A stretch of DNA of 64,000 bases from assembly GCA_003024175.1 (NCBI GenBank), contig MDYQ01000017.1, positions 124,001 to 188,000 of the forward strand. The letters run 5' to 3'. This DNA comes from Planoprotostelium fungivorum. Taxonomy: Eukaryota; Evosea; Variosea; Cavosteliida; Cavosteliaceae. The position numbers and the translations under genes were made by a program. Below the pieces are notes generated by a model, which ran no database searches, had not been told where the DNA came from, and saw nothing but the letters and a program-made list of their open reading frames with translations. Position 1 is the stretch's first letter, and each line of letters begins with the position of its first letter. Below are positions 44,524 to 56,096 of the stretch, piece by piece.

Positions 44524-47500
44524 TTACTTCTTCTTCGAGGCAATTCTCGCACTCCTCCTCTCAGTCGGGGTATCGGATGTCTTACGGGGTGTCCCCTCTT
44601 CATCATCGACCTCCTGGCTGGCCAGCTCACTCAGTGCCTTTAGAGGTGTCATAGCTACGTCTCTTCAGTTCATCATCGTCCAACGTCCACAGAAGATGAG
44701 AAGATGGAATCACCTGAGCGAGTGATGGAGGCAGGTCCAGATAGAAGAGTCTTCTTCGTGCTGGGTGCTTGACGTGTCACCCTCTTTACGCTGGTGGCTG
44801 AGGGAGTCTTCGGAACCACTTTCACGGGAGTGGCCGGTGGAAGCTCCACCTCATCGTCCTGCGTTCCATCATCAGTCGATCTTTAGAACATGATGTCGGT
44901 GATGATGATGATCCCACCGAGATGTTCAGGACTGCCGTTTTGGCGGGAAGAGGTGTCGAAGTCGTCTGTGATGAGGCGGGTGAGCTGCTCTCCTCGATCT
45001 CCTTCATCTCCGTCATTGTCGGCTCTTCTCCCGCCCTCAAGGGTGTCCTGAACGGATCAATCTACATCGTTGTAGACGGACGCACCTCGCGGTCAATTTC
45101 GAACGAGGTGGAGTGGCGCGAGCGGGGGCAGTTTGAACGGGGGTAAGGTTGACGGGTGTGTTGGAGATATCCATTGGATCGTTGACGTCCGAGGGGTCTG
45201 ACAGCAGCTTGTTGTAGTCTTCCGATTCCAACTTTTGGATTTCTGCTTCCTCTTCGGCCTCGAGGTGGTCCGACTTGGACGCGTCAGCGAGATGAAATAA
45301 AATGAAATAAAAGACTCACGTCGAATTCTTCGCCGGGGCTGATTCTCGCCTTCTGTGTCGAGTCAGTTGTGGCTCGTTGTAGATGGAATGATCGTTACGA
45401 CATCTCACCTTCATGGCTTCTACTGCCTTGGCCTTATCGGCATCAATGGTGAGTGGTGTACCCTTAGCAGACGTAAACTCCGTCTGTCTACGTTCACTCG
45501 ATGTCGACACTGTCTGAATCAGCCATCTACAACCTATCATGACTCACGTGTCGATTTAGGGGTGGCAGGGGGTAAGTCGATGTATCTCCTCACGATCTCC
45601 GTCTGTGACGTCACCACTTCAGAGGTCAGATCTAACAGATCCTCCGTAGATCTATCCGAGATCTTCTCCTTGATGGGGGCAGGAGTGGAGCTCTTGATGG
45701 CGATCAAAGGTTTGGCGGGAACGGGTGTGGATGTCTTGGCCGGGGTCGTTGTAGATGGAGCTGACACGGGGGTAGATAAGACGGGGGTGTGAGGGAGCGT
45801 TATAGATGAGGGTGTCTCTGCGGATTTGGCTTGAGTGTCCTTCTTTCTACCGATCATGGGTGTGACCGTTGTAGATGGAGTATCCTTCTCCTACCATGTC
45901 ATCAGTCATTGCACGAGATTTCAGTGACATTTCACCGTTGTAGATGGAAACGGTGAGGCGTTCTTCACTGCAGGGGTCTCTGCTCGTGCGGGGGTGGATC
46001 TATTTTTAGATCCGAGGGGAGTGGTCTCCTTGGTAGCCTCAACTTGAGCCTGTCTGATGGGTGTCTGCACGTAAGGCGATGCAATTTCCATCGGGTCATC
46101 CATAAACGACACCTCTTCGATGACGTCATCACCTCGAATTTTCATCGAATTTTCTCACCCGTCAGCGGAGTCGCCGGCCTGCTGGACTTGACCGCCGTCC
46201 TCTTTGGTGTCTCGCTCCCATTCTTACCGGGTGTCTCGTTGTAGTTCTTGGCGGGTGTCTCCTGAACCTTGGCGGGAGTCTTTGCGATGTCTCTCGCGTT
46301 GTTCTCTACTGCCCTTCTGGCGAGTGACATCTGTGTGGCTCTCCTGGGTGTCTCTGGTATGGCTGAGAAGAGAGCGTCAGCCAGCGAGGGCTCCTCGGTG
46401 CTGGTCGGAACTTCCGAGACGGTGGCGGCCTTGGAGGGTGCGGGGGACTCGTGGCTGGTTGTAGATCGACGGGGGGAGCGTGGGGGAGATAAGGCGAAAG
46501 CGCTGCGGACTTCAGTTGGCTTGGGTGTTGGCTCTTGAACGTCGACTACCTTGGCGGGAGTCTGGGAGATCTTGATGGGTGTCAGAGCTGTCTGAGATGT
46601 CTTGACGGGTGTCTGAGCTGCCTTGGCGGGAGTTTGAGAAGTCTTGGCGGGAGTCTGAGATGTTTTGGCGGGAGTCTCAAAAGTCTTGGCGGGAGTCCGA
46701 GCTGCCTTGACGGGAGTCTCAAAAGTCTTGGCAGGAGTCTGAGATGTTTTGGCGGGAGTTTGAGTGAGGGCCTCTTCTTCATCCACTTCATCCTCTTCTT
46801 CAGAGGATTCACCACGGATGACTACCTTGGGTGCCTTCAATTGAGCAGGTGTACCCGTGCGAGTCAAGCGTGACGATCTGACAGGTGTCTCAGAGATGAA
46901 CTGTACGTTCTTCGTGGTGGTCTTCTCGGTCGACGTTGTTTCGTTCGTCGACACCGTGGTGGTGGTGACTGTCTCGGCCACGATGAGAGAAGCGTTGGCG
47001 AGGGAGTTGTTGACTCTGGACAGTAGCTCTGCGGCTCGGTTGGGTAACTCCTTTGTGATGCTCTGCAGTGCGGGCGTGCTGAATGCCTCTGGCTCAGGGA
47101 TGACCTTGGCGGGAGTCTCAACTTCTTTGGCGGAAGTCTCAACTATCTTGGCGGGGGTCTGACCGAATTGGGACGGCTTCACCAGAGTGACTTCTTCCTC
47201 TGTGATCTCAACAACGCCAACGGGTGCCTTGGCGGGTGTCTTTGTGGTCTTGACGGGTGTCTGTGCTGCCTTGGCGGGTGTCTTTGTGGCCTTGACGGGT
47301 GTCTGTGCTGCCTTGGCGGGTGTCTTGGCAACTGACTTGATGGGCGTCACCTCTTCCTCTGAAGATGAATCAAGAACGATCGCAGATGCCTTGGCGGGTG
47401 TCTTGGCTGGGGTCTTGGCGGGTGTCTTGGGTGCAGGCTTCACGGGTGTGACTTCCTCTTCTTCCTCTGACGAATCCACTTCTGCTGCACCGGATGTCTT

Positions 47501-50055
47501 GGCTGGGGTCTTGACGGTCTCCACCGCAGGTGTGGGTGCTACCTTGGCTGGTGTCTGAGATATTTTGGCTGGTGTCTCTATCCTTTTGGCGGGAGTCTGA
47601 GGCTGAGCAGCCTTCATGGGTGTCGTCGCCTCCACGGCGATCATCTCCTCTTCTTCCACTGCGTCACTTCCAACCGAGTGATAGCCTTCGTCCTCTGAGC
47701 TATCGGCCGTCACGAATGATTGGTCCATGTCTTCTTCGTCTGATGAAGCGACGAGGTCTGCCATGGTAACCACGGGAGGGACTGATTTGGCGGCTCGGTC
47801 GGGACGAGCCGGACTCTCCGTCGCCTTCGGAGTGTCCTCGGATGTTCCGACCTTCCTGGCGCGGGGGTTGACGGGTGCGGGGAAATCTGCGAAGGCGCTG
47901 CGCGTTGTAGATGGATCGGTTGGCTTGACGGCGGGGGTGGCTGATTTGGGAGCAGAGGATGATATCTCGAGGGATGTCTCTGTCGTCACCTTGGTAGCTG
48001 CCTTGGCGGGAGTCTCGACTTGTACAACGGCCGGTGTCTTCGCTTGTACCTTTGGTGCTGCCTTCGCGGGGGTAGAGACAACCGGTGTGGGCTCCTCGAC
48101 TACCTTGGCTGGTGTCTTGGTGGCTGCCTTCACGGGTGCTTGAGCTGCCTTGGCGGGTGTCTTCGGAGCTGGCTTGATGGGTGTTACCTCCTCTTCCTCC
48201 TCTACGGCGGGTGTCTTCGTAGCCTTGGCGGGTGTCTGTGCTGCCTTGGCGGGTGTCTTGGCAACTGGCTGTACGGGTGTCACCTCTTCCTCCACAGCAA
48301 CCTTGGCCGGTGTCTTAGCGGGTGTCTTTGCTGCCTTGACGGGTGCTTGAGTTGCCTTGGCGGGTGTCTTGGGAGCCGACTTGATGGGTGTCACCTCCTC
48401 TTCTTCCTCTTCGGTGATAATCTTGGCAGGTGTCTTCGCAGGCGTCTTGGCTGCCACCTTGGCGGGTGTCTTGGGAGCTGGCTTGACGGGTGTCACCTCT
48501 TCCTCTGATGATGAATCGACCACCTTGGCGGGGGTCTTGGCTGGGGTCTTCGCTGCCTTGACGGGTGCTTGAGTTGCCTTGGCTGGTTTGATGGGTGTCA
48601 CCTCTTCTGAGGACGACTCTACCATCTTGACCGGTGTCTTTGTGGCCTTGGCGGGTACCTTGGTAGTGGACTTGATCGGTGTGTTCTCCTCTTCCTCTGA
48701 AGAGGATTCGACCATGCTCACGTTAGATGCTGGCTTGACTGGTGTCTCCTCTTCCTCTTCTGAAGAAGACTCCACGACTTGAACGGACTTCTTGGCCGGT
48801 GTAGCCTTCTTGGAGGCTTGGGCATTCGGTTTGACGGGTGCCGCCTTCTCCGTCTTCTTCTTCTTCGCCGCTCTCGGTGCTTCGTCTGATTCCTCCACAC
48901 TCTCTTCGGCGCTGTCGCTGTCGCTTCCCTTCATTCTCTTGCTGGCTGGCTGTGGCGTTTCTTCCGTGTCAGAAGCTTCGCTCTCTTTCCTTCTCTTCGG
49001 TGCAGCCATTGCGTAGTCTACGCATCGAGTCAGGCGAGAGATGTCGTGGAAAACTCACTGAGAGGCTCGATGGGTAGAACGATGTTGACATTTGCGATGG
49101 CCACTCTCAGTTGGATGACAGTGCTCTTCCTACGATTCTTCAGTGAAATTTTTAAGAGACGTACGAGATATCACCCGTCACGTAGAGCCACAAATACTGG
49201 GTCGGGGTGTTCGGTGTTGATGTACAGTGACAGTAACTTTTTGTAAAACGTCGCAAAGTTGGATTCCATGTTCTTCAGCTTATCTGTGGGTAATGGTGTC
49301 GTGTAGGCCAATCTCAGGGCGGCGATGACGTCGATCGCAGTTTCCTCAGAGAAAGTGTAGAAGAAGGGAGCTTCTAACACGCCAAGCATATTCAGCAGCA
49401 CGGGCAGTATGGACTTGTGGATCTGTGGGTGATATCTCAAGAGATGACACAGACCGATCATTCTACGGAGTGATCTGACTTCGCATGATGACAGACTCTT
49501 CATCTGACTCTCTAACTGCGAGGTGTTAGATGAGATGATGGAAAGATGGCCTACCGTTTTCTGATCTTTCTCGGAGATGGGGTAATGATCGAGAAGTCTC
49601 AACACGTTCTCCTCCGCATTCTTCGGTTTCTCTTTGAGTTGAGAGAGAAACTGGAGATGACCGAGGACCGATGGAATGATGGGGAGGTGTTGGTGGACGC
49701 TGGTGTAATACACGTAGAACGTGTGTAGATCTGCAGCTTGACCCCTGTGAGATGATTTAGAAGGAATGAGAGTGTCAACCACTCACTTGGAAAATTGATG
49801 GGAAGATGCTTGTTGCATCAGCTTGTGAAATGTCTGGGACTGCGATGTATGAGATACATTCACGTGATCGTGACACATGTGTGATAATCTCACCAGTTCA
49901 ATTGTGTCTTCTGTTGCAGATAATGAATTTGTTAAAACTGATCGTACTGCATCGATAAGTGATTGTGCATCACCATACCGCTTCTTGTATTTGAGTAGAG
50001 TATGGCCGGAGGGGGATACTTTCTCCGCAACGTTCTTTCGTTTCTGTGAAGTCAT
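44524..50055 (-). CDS. Large nuclear-type protein: helical N-domain plus TPAK/SSEEE repeats
   Basis: The N-terminal exons (50055-49786, about 49742-49170 and the next short exon) encode about 320 mostly helical residues (HTLLKYKKRYGDAQSLIDAV; LRRMIGLCHLLRYHPQIHKS; MESNFATFYKKLLSLYINTE; KSTVIQLRVAIANVNIVLP). A 41-nt GTGAGT...TAG intron then joins in frame to the 955-codon exon 49009-46142. If that intron is not used, these are two genes only 20 bp apart. The long exon starts basic and acidic (MAAPKRRKESEASDTEE), then alternates dozens of TPAK/TPVK units with Ser-Ser-Ser-Glu clusters, as in Nopp140/treacle-like nucleolar phosphoproteins. Smaller exons run to a basic end, TERRSARIASKKK-stop. An apparent 26-nt intron near 46,160 is unusually short. 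A nuclear or nucleolar location is inferred; the N-domain is not recognised. Confidence 0.6.
46200..48800. repeat. Coding minisatellite-like repeat (TPAK units)
   Basis: The plus strand shows dozens of copies of ttggcgggtgtct-type units at irregular 18-40 bp spacing, the complement of codons for K-T-P-A-K. Interspersed Glu/Ser codon runs appear as cctcttcctct. All plus-strand open frames here (WLVSLVWLAGV, GVFAALTGA and similar) are shadows. Confidence 0.85.
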
Positions 50056-50065
50056 CAGAAATCAT

Positions 50066-50262
50066 TGATATCAAGCAATGATCATTGGATCTCTCTGTCT
50101 TTGGGCAACACAATTCAATTTGCGATCGAATGTAGACCTACCCGAGTCATGTCTATATATTCCCTTGTCTTTCCTCCTCTCAAATGATCATCTGCGAGGG
50201 AGAGATGTATGATAGCATTGTAGTCCGCCAAATTTGTCGAAAAAACAGAGAAGGGTCATTTA
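50066..50262. other. Intergenic spacer
   Basis: About 200 nt lie between the end of the receptor kinase and the start of the TPAK gene, both on the minus strand. No feature seen. Confidence 0.4.
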
Positions 50263-53200
50263 TCATTCCTCTTCTACCTCCTTCTTATTCGAGGAGAGAC
50301 TTGATTCCTTCAGAATGGTCACGATATCAGCCGGCTTGATTCTCTGTTTGGGTTGTTCGTTCCAACTGTTGACAGGGTGAGATCCAGATGCATGCATCAT
50401 CAGGTATCTCACCATCTCTGCATGACGATCGCATGTGGTTCTTTGTCCATCATTTCGAGTCTACCTCCGTTCAAAACATGGTCCTTGATCTGTGCAAGTT
50501 CAGACGATGTCTCCCGCTCATGCATCACCTCTCTGTTCTTCAGATGCTCGAAGGGTGTCTGTCCTTCGTTCATGATCTCCCTAGAGAACATCAGATCCAT
50601 TCCATCGACAATTCAATTCGATACACACCATAACAGGACACCAAAGGACCACACATCAGAGGCCAAATTGTACTTCTGCTCGGTCATCACCTCGGGTGCC
50701 TGAAGATGATGAGAAATGACGAGGCGAACACAAGGAGAGACTCGCACTCCAACGAACGATCTCGCGATCTGGATCGAAGGTGGGAGGTCTTCTGTTTCCA
50801 CTCCACATGGCTTGACCTGATATCGTTCAGAACTGTTTCATCAGGTGATGAATTTACCGAAATCAGCCAATTTGACCGTAGTTTCTGTGATCAGAACGTT
50901 TCTCGCCGCGATATCAGTGTGGATGATGTCCGACGATTGTAGATACGACATCGCCTGAGCTACTTGTACGGCTCTGTGATGTCGTCAGAGATGACGTGAT
51001 GTCTCGTCTCACATGTCGTATCTCTGTGCGAGGGTCAGCTCTTTCTCGGACGATTTCTGCAATTTTTCGAGGAGATTTCCTCCCATGAGGACGAATACGA
51101 CGCATAATTCTCCGCTCGGCTCGTTGTAGTGCGATAGATATTGGATGACGTGGGGATGATGCAATCCCTTTCAGATTCAGTCGATGCTGACGTGATGTGA
51201 CGTCATACCTTCAGCACGTCCATTTCGTTCTTCAAGTCTTTGACTTGTGCTCCTGTTTTCGATTTCTTCACTGCAACGAGAGTGGTTCCAGCTTGTAGAC
51301 CTCTGTACACGACTGAGAGGTCACCCTCTCCAATCTTCTCCTGCAATAGGACGGAAGACTGGATCGATATCAGATGGTGAAATTTCGCTGGAATTCACCT
51401 GATCGACGGTGGCCAGGGGCATCTCGTTAGGATCGTACTGGTACCAAGTCAGTTGGAGGCTAAATATAGAATCATCACCTGTTGTACGTGCCTCTTCTTA
51501 CGTAACAAGAAGAAGGTGATGACAGCCAGTATGGCCAACAGACACACAACACCCACCACGACACCTATCCATCCGCCTCATCACATGAAACGTTGTAGAT
51601 GACTCACCCGCGATGAGTCCCGTCTTGGATGCACCACTGGGAGAAACAACCGGAGATACAGACGAAACAGTTGGACTACCTACGGTGAAATTGGTCAAGT
51701 GACCACAGATGCATTGGACGGAGAAGGAAGTGAAGTTTTGGATGCTGGTACAGTTGTCACCGCTCCACTTGCCGGTGGTGACGTTGTAGAACAGACAAAC
51801 TACCGACGATAATTTCTCTACCGAAGTGATGTTGGTAGGGATGGTGAGACCGATCTGATCTCCCGCTCCACTGACCTACCACGTGTCAAAAGAAAGTTGC
51901 GAAATCTCCGTGAAATTTCACCTCGATCGCTGTACCATTAGAGTCCATAATCGTGAGTCCGTATATCGCCGCGGACAAATTTGCCGGATACTGCGCGAAC
52001 GACACTGAAGTATAGTTGTACTGCATGAACACTATCATAGCTGGCGCCGTCTGGTTCCTATCTTCTCTCTCCTTCTTCAACCGATCGAATAGACCATACG
52101 TGATGTAGGCAGAAGATGCTCCTCTCAGTCCATCATCTCCCATGGACACCTCTACGTGATCGGAAGAGTTACGATCTGCCCGTCTGATGTCATAAGCGGT
52201 GAGACCGAATCCTGAGGCCTGAGGTGGTAGCACGATGGGATTTGTAGCGGAGGAATTGGAGAAGAGTTGGGAGAGGGTGTCGTAGATGTCCTCGGGGGAG
52301 AGGGTGCGGTTCGTTCCGAAATCTTGGAGGTCTTGTTTGGCTCGATCGTCTGAGATGGGCTGTTGTGCCTGTCCAGTGGGTGTAGGGGGTATTACTGTCT
52401 GTCCAGTGAGTGTGGGCATAGCTTCTGTCGAGTTTGTGTGGGATAGTGTGGGTGTCGTTGGTAGATCTACTTCTCCAGATCTCGATGTAGAAGTGGGTAT
52501 TGTAGGAATGCCTGTGATTCTGCCTGATTCTGAGGTGAGTGAGTAGGAAACCGATGTGGGTGCGATTGTAGAATTTGTAGATACGGAGGTGTCTGTGAGA
52601 GTTGTAGATGTTGTGACAGAAGAGGTGGAAGATGTGATAAAAGAGGGGGTGGAGGTGATAGTGGAAGAGATGGTGGGGGTCGTGGAAAGAGGGGTAGTAA
52701 GGGCCGTAGTGGAAGAGGTGGTAGAGGTTGTGGAAAGAGGGGTGCTAGAGGCTGTGACAGAGGAGGTGCTAGAGGTAAGGGTGGAAGAGTCGAGAGTTGT
52801 AGAGGCTGAGGTAGATGTGTCCACGGATTGCATTGACGCTGGTGCTGGGATCGCACTATCACTTGCTCTCTTTTGACGAGATGTGAGAGTATTCTTTTCG
52901 AATATGGAATCCCACCGTCCCTCATCCCTTTGGATCAACGTGATCACTGTACCCTTCAGCTCCCTCTTTAACTATCCCCTCACCCGAATGATGAGTTCCC
53001 TCAATACTGTGACTGTTCCTGACGAAATTTGCTCTCGCGTAAGAGGCGCTATCGGCATGTATGATATCTACCGACACATCAGAATCAGATGATGACGTCA
53101 TCATCTCACTCTTTCCTAGATTCTCTTCAAAGAGAGCTCCTTTGATGGTAACGTCTCCATTGCTGATGATAAGGTTCGAAGACAATTTTCCGTTCTTCCG

Positions 53201-54732
53201 GATCGTGGCTCGTTGTAGATGGATGTCTCCCGTCGAGCGTATGATCGATCCCTCTTCGTCAGCCGTATTCCCTTCGTAGTAACTATCCACATCTACGCAA
53301 TGTCAGATGGATGTCTACGTCGACAACTGACCTTCGATCGTGTGACCATCGAAAACTCCTCCGTAGTTGGCACGGTTTCGTGTGTACGTACAACGGACCG
53401 AAGAGATGTGACCACGTGAACCTGCCTCCTTTAGAATCGATAGAAGAAGAGTTCGACTCACTCGCCACTGCACCGTTCGATCCATAGTTGTCGTTGAATT
53501 TCGATCCACCCAGGTGAATCAGATCGGCCATCAAGAACGACACTCTGTTCTTTGAATTCTCCACACAAGTGTCTATGATTTTCACTACGTTACCCCGGAT
53601 CATAACTGAACGTTCGATCAGCGTGGATGTGACAGTGTCACATACCTCCAGGAGAAGAGCAGTGGGTGAAATTGGTTCGATCGATGATGACATCACTTGT
53701 GGCTCGAATCAATTCACTCGTACACAGTGTGAATGTGCCGTTGGAAACTGGTGGTGTCAGACGTATTGTCGGTCACGTGACACACCGGTTACGTCTGAAG
53801 CGATGATGACACCCTCGTCGGCTCGGATGCGAGAGAATGTACAGTACGTAGCGTCCACGAGACCGGCCGGAGCATCTGTGGGTGGTCAGCGTAGAAGGGA
53901 GAGAGAAATGTGGTCTCACAGATCAGTGGCCCTGTGTGGCTGAAGCCATCAAAGATCACGTCCATCAATTTCACGCTTCCAGTGATCGATCTCACTGCAT
54001 CGTTGGAGGAAACTGAACGTGAAAGGTTGGAAGATGTGATGGTGATGTTGTGTTGGGATAGCAAAGACACGCCGTCCAGAGTAGAAGACTCGATGGAGAT
54101 GTTATCGACGTCGATGTGGGTGCCTCCGATGCTGGATGACTGAGAGTGAAGATCGCAGTCGCCAGTGAGCTGGCCGTGAGAGATGTTGGATCCGATTAAC
54201 CGCACAGATGTAGAGTTGTTTGTGAACTGTTGGTAGGGGTGAACAGAGATCTGAGCTTGAGAGATAGAAGAATTGAAAAAGGAGACGGCCTCGGTGTGGA
54301 ATGTGAGGCGGACCGGATGATTCCACAGACAACCGATGCATGTGATCTGGCAACATGTGTTATCCTTTCAATCTCTGACAACCGCTATGTCTAACGGAAC
54401 CCACCTGACGGATGTTCCTGAAGAGAAGGGAGGCACTCTGATGAACATTGAGTTGTCCTCTGATGTGGAGATTTATGGAATCTGGACCGTCATAAATGAG
54501 CAGGGAATCCTCTTTCGAAATAGTGTCTAAAACAAGTATCTTGTCAATGCATCGGTGATCTTGAACCAGCGCGTTGAATGCTAATTAAGATGAGACACAT
54601 GTAGAAGGTGAAGAAGAGGTCATCACCATCAAGAATGGGAGAACTGCTGTTGAATCGACTGATGGATGTAGCACATTCCGCCCGAGTGATTGCTACACCG
54701 AAGACGAGTATAAGGAAGACGTTGTTCATCAT
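50263..54732 (-). CDS. Receptor kinase with beta-helix ectodomain and GAIN/GPS-like cleavage motif
   Basis: Start 54732 opens with a signal peptide ([20 protein letters not shown]). Many exons follow. The ectodomain has beta-helix/PMP-like units ([28 protein letters not shown]), then a Ser/Thr-rich mucin-like stalk (about 52,870-52,450). A juxtamembrane domain ends [16 protein letters not shown] and [12 protein letters not shown], the Cys/Trp/Cys...C-x-C-x-H-L-T pattern of a GPS (51,713-51,693). One membrane helix follows, [20 protein letters not shown] plus RKKR. The kinase domain has [57 protein letters not shown], and ends KKEVEEE-stop. HTD replaces HRD (non-RD type). A GC-AG intron just before APE best fits the frame. 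It likely signals from the cell surface; ligand and substrates are unknown. Confidence 0.85.
51693..51713 (-). other. GPS cleavage motif codons (C-I-C-G-H-L-T)
   Basis: These codons encode Cys-Ile-Cys-Gly-His-Leu-Thr. In GAIN-domain proteins self-cleavage occurs between Leu and the following Thr/Ser, so the cut would leave Thr at the new N-terminus, about 20 residues before the membrane helix. The upstream Cys, Trp and Cys partners are present at the expected order. Confidence 0.75.
52450..52870 (-). repeat. Ser/Thr-rich low-complexity stalk
   Basis: The minus strand encodes runs such as [19 protein letters not shown] and [19 protein letters not shown]. Such segments are usually O-glycosylated extended stalks. 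The opposite strand shows a Val/Glu shadow frame. Confidence 0.75.
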
Positions 54733-55391
54733 CCTTCCGGTCTAATCTCTGTGGCTAGGCCGCTGCTCTCTGTTTCCGTGAAAGCCGTCAACTGACACGA
54801 GTCAAAAAAATACCCGTCCTTTCTTGGTTTCCCCAGGGCGTTCTGTTCGCAGTTGAACTCAAGTCCAAACATGTCTCACCAGGCCGGTCGATTGGTTACC
54901 TTGATGTGATCACTACCACGCAAGAGTGGCACGTGAAACAATAAGCCCGTTGTCGGCTTCTGTGAGTGGTATGAAGGACCTTTATGTTGTTTAGATGACG
55001 AAACGGTTTCATAGCAACCGTGGCACGTTGTAGACTGATTGGTGCCATACTACATCGAGGAAATGAGAGCGTATGAGTTTGACAGGTGGATCCCAATTGA
55101 TCCACAATTCCTCATCGACGCACATCTCGCCACCATAGTTCGAATGAATGCATGTTCGAATTCGATCTCATCACTTTTATTAGAAGAACGCTGTGCAGCG
55201 TAGAGAAGAATGCATCTTCCACCCCCTGGGGTAGGCTGTGGAAGCGTCTTATTTATAGATGAGGATTGTCCTCAGGGTGTCATTTTGAGCTGTTTGTGTC
55301 CTTACGGGGTATTTTAAGAGACACCTCCAGGCCTCTGGGGGATCTGCGCAGGATCTCACCTCCAGATTTACATTTCCTTCAAATCATCATC
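54733..55391. promoter_or_regulatory. Divergent intergenic region
   Basis: About 660 nt separate the start codons of the receptor kinase (-) and the Ser-rich protein (+), so both promoters lie here. An AT-rich TATTTATAG at about 55,249 could serve the plus-strand gene. A minus-strand frame of 69 codons (55105-54896) is not convincing. Confidence 0.35.
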
Positions 55392-55859
55392 ATGACGGCA
55401 CCTCTAAAGACGGTTTTCCCAAAAATCGACGACGAGAGCTTCTGGAGGAAGAGAGCGCCGTCAGAGAGTCTGGGACAATCAGCTAGCACGAAGATATTGC
55501 CTGTGTTACGAGCAAGTACTGCTTTAGACGTGGGAAGGAATCGAACGAATAGCTCTCCCGTGCCCAGTTCGTTATCACCAACGTCTTCTGCTTCATCATG
55601 CGACGGCAATGGTAATTCCAGCCCGAGAACTGCCAGCCCCAGGTCACAACAGACACCTCGTAGCCGGTCCAACAGTCCACTCACACCTCGAGCGGCTGAG
55701 AAGATCAGCATTATGAATCAGCACTTCTCACCAGATGATACGAACGTGTCAGAGTATTCATACAGACTAGTGCCCATCGCAGAGCTCCCAGCGCGTCTAA
55801 GGAGGAGTCTGCCGATTGAGATGCCGATTGGCATCAATTTCCCGTACAAAGATCTGTAA
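55392..55859 (+). CDS. Ser-rich 155-residue protein, unrecognised
   Basis: Single exon with ATG at 55392 (MTAPLKTVFPKIDDESFWRK). The middle is Ser/Pro/Asn-rich and disordered (SSPVPSSLSPTSSASSC; PRSQQTPRSRSNSPLTPRA), with many SP/TP sites for proline-directed kinases. The C-terminus is ordered-looking (YRLVPIAELPARLRRSLPIE; MPIGINFPYKDL-stop). It is one of the few intronless genes in the window. No known domain; perhaps a phospho-regulated adaptor, which is inference. Confidence 0.6.
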   Translation: MTAPLKTVFPKIDDESFWRKRAPSESLGQSASTKILPVLRASTALDVGRNRTNSSPVPSSLSPTSSASSCDGNGNSSPRTASPRSQQTPRSRSNSPLTPRAAEKISIMNQHFSPDDTNVSEYSYRLVPIAELPARLRRSLPIEMPIGINFPYKDL

Positions 55860-56096
55860 TCAGCTATTTTATCCACCTCTCTGGACGTGAGAACCAACGA
55901 GGCTTTTGTATGTATGAGTTATAAATCAGAAAGAAGTGACGACATTCTGCTTATGTGTCATCTCTCATTACATCACGCACAGATGATCATCGTCTGCATG
56001 TTATATCACCCATTCCACGATACATCACGTTGACGAAACATTTCGCACGATCATCACACCATTGTTACAGAGCTTTATGTGTTTTTACACGACCCT
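55860..56096. other. Convergent 3' region
   Basis: About 237 nt lie between convergent stop codons. No separate feature seen. Confidence 0.4.

Noticed and set aside
46204-49077. Many plus-strand open frames (Leu/Trp/Gly- and Val/Ala-rich)
   Set aside because: Shadows of the TPAK/SSSEEE repeat exon on the minus strand.
52286-52876. Val/Glu-rich plus-strand frames
   Set aside because: Complement of the Ser/Thr stalk of the receptor kinase.
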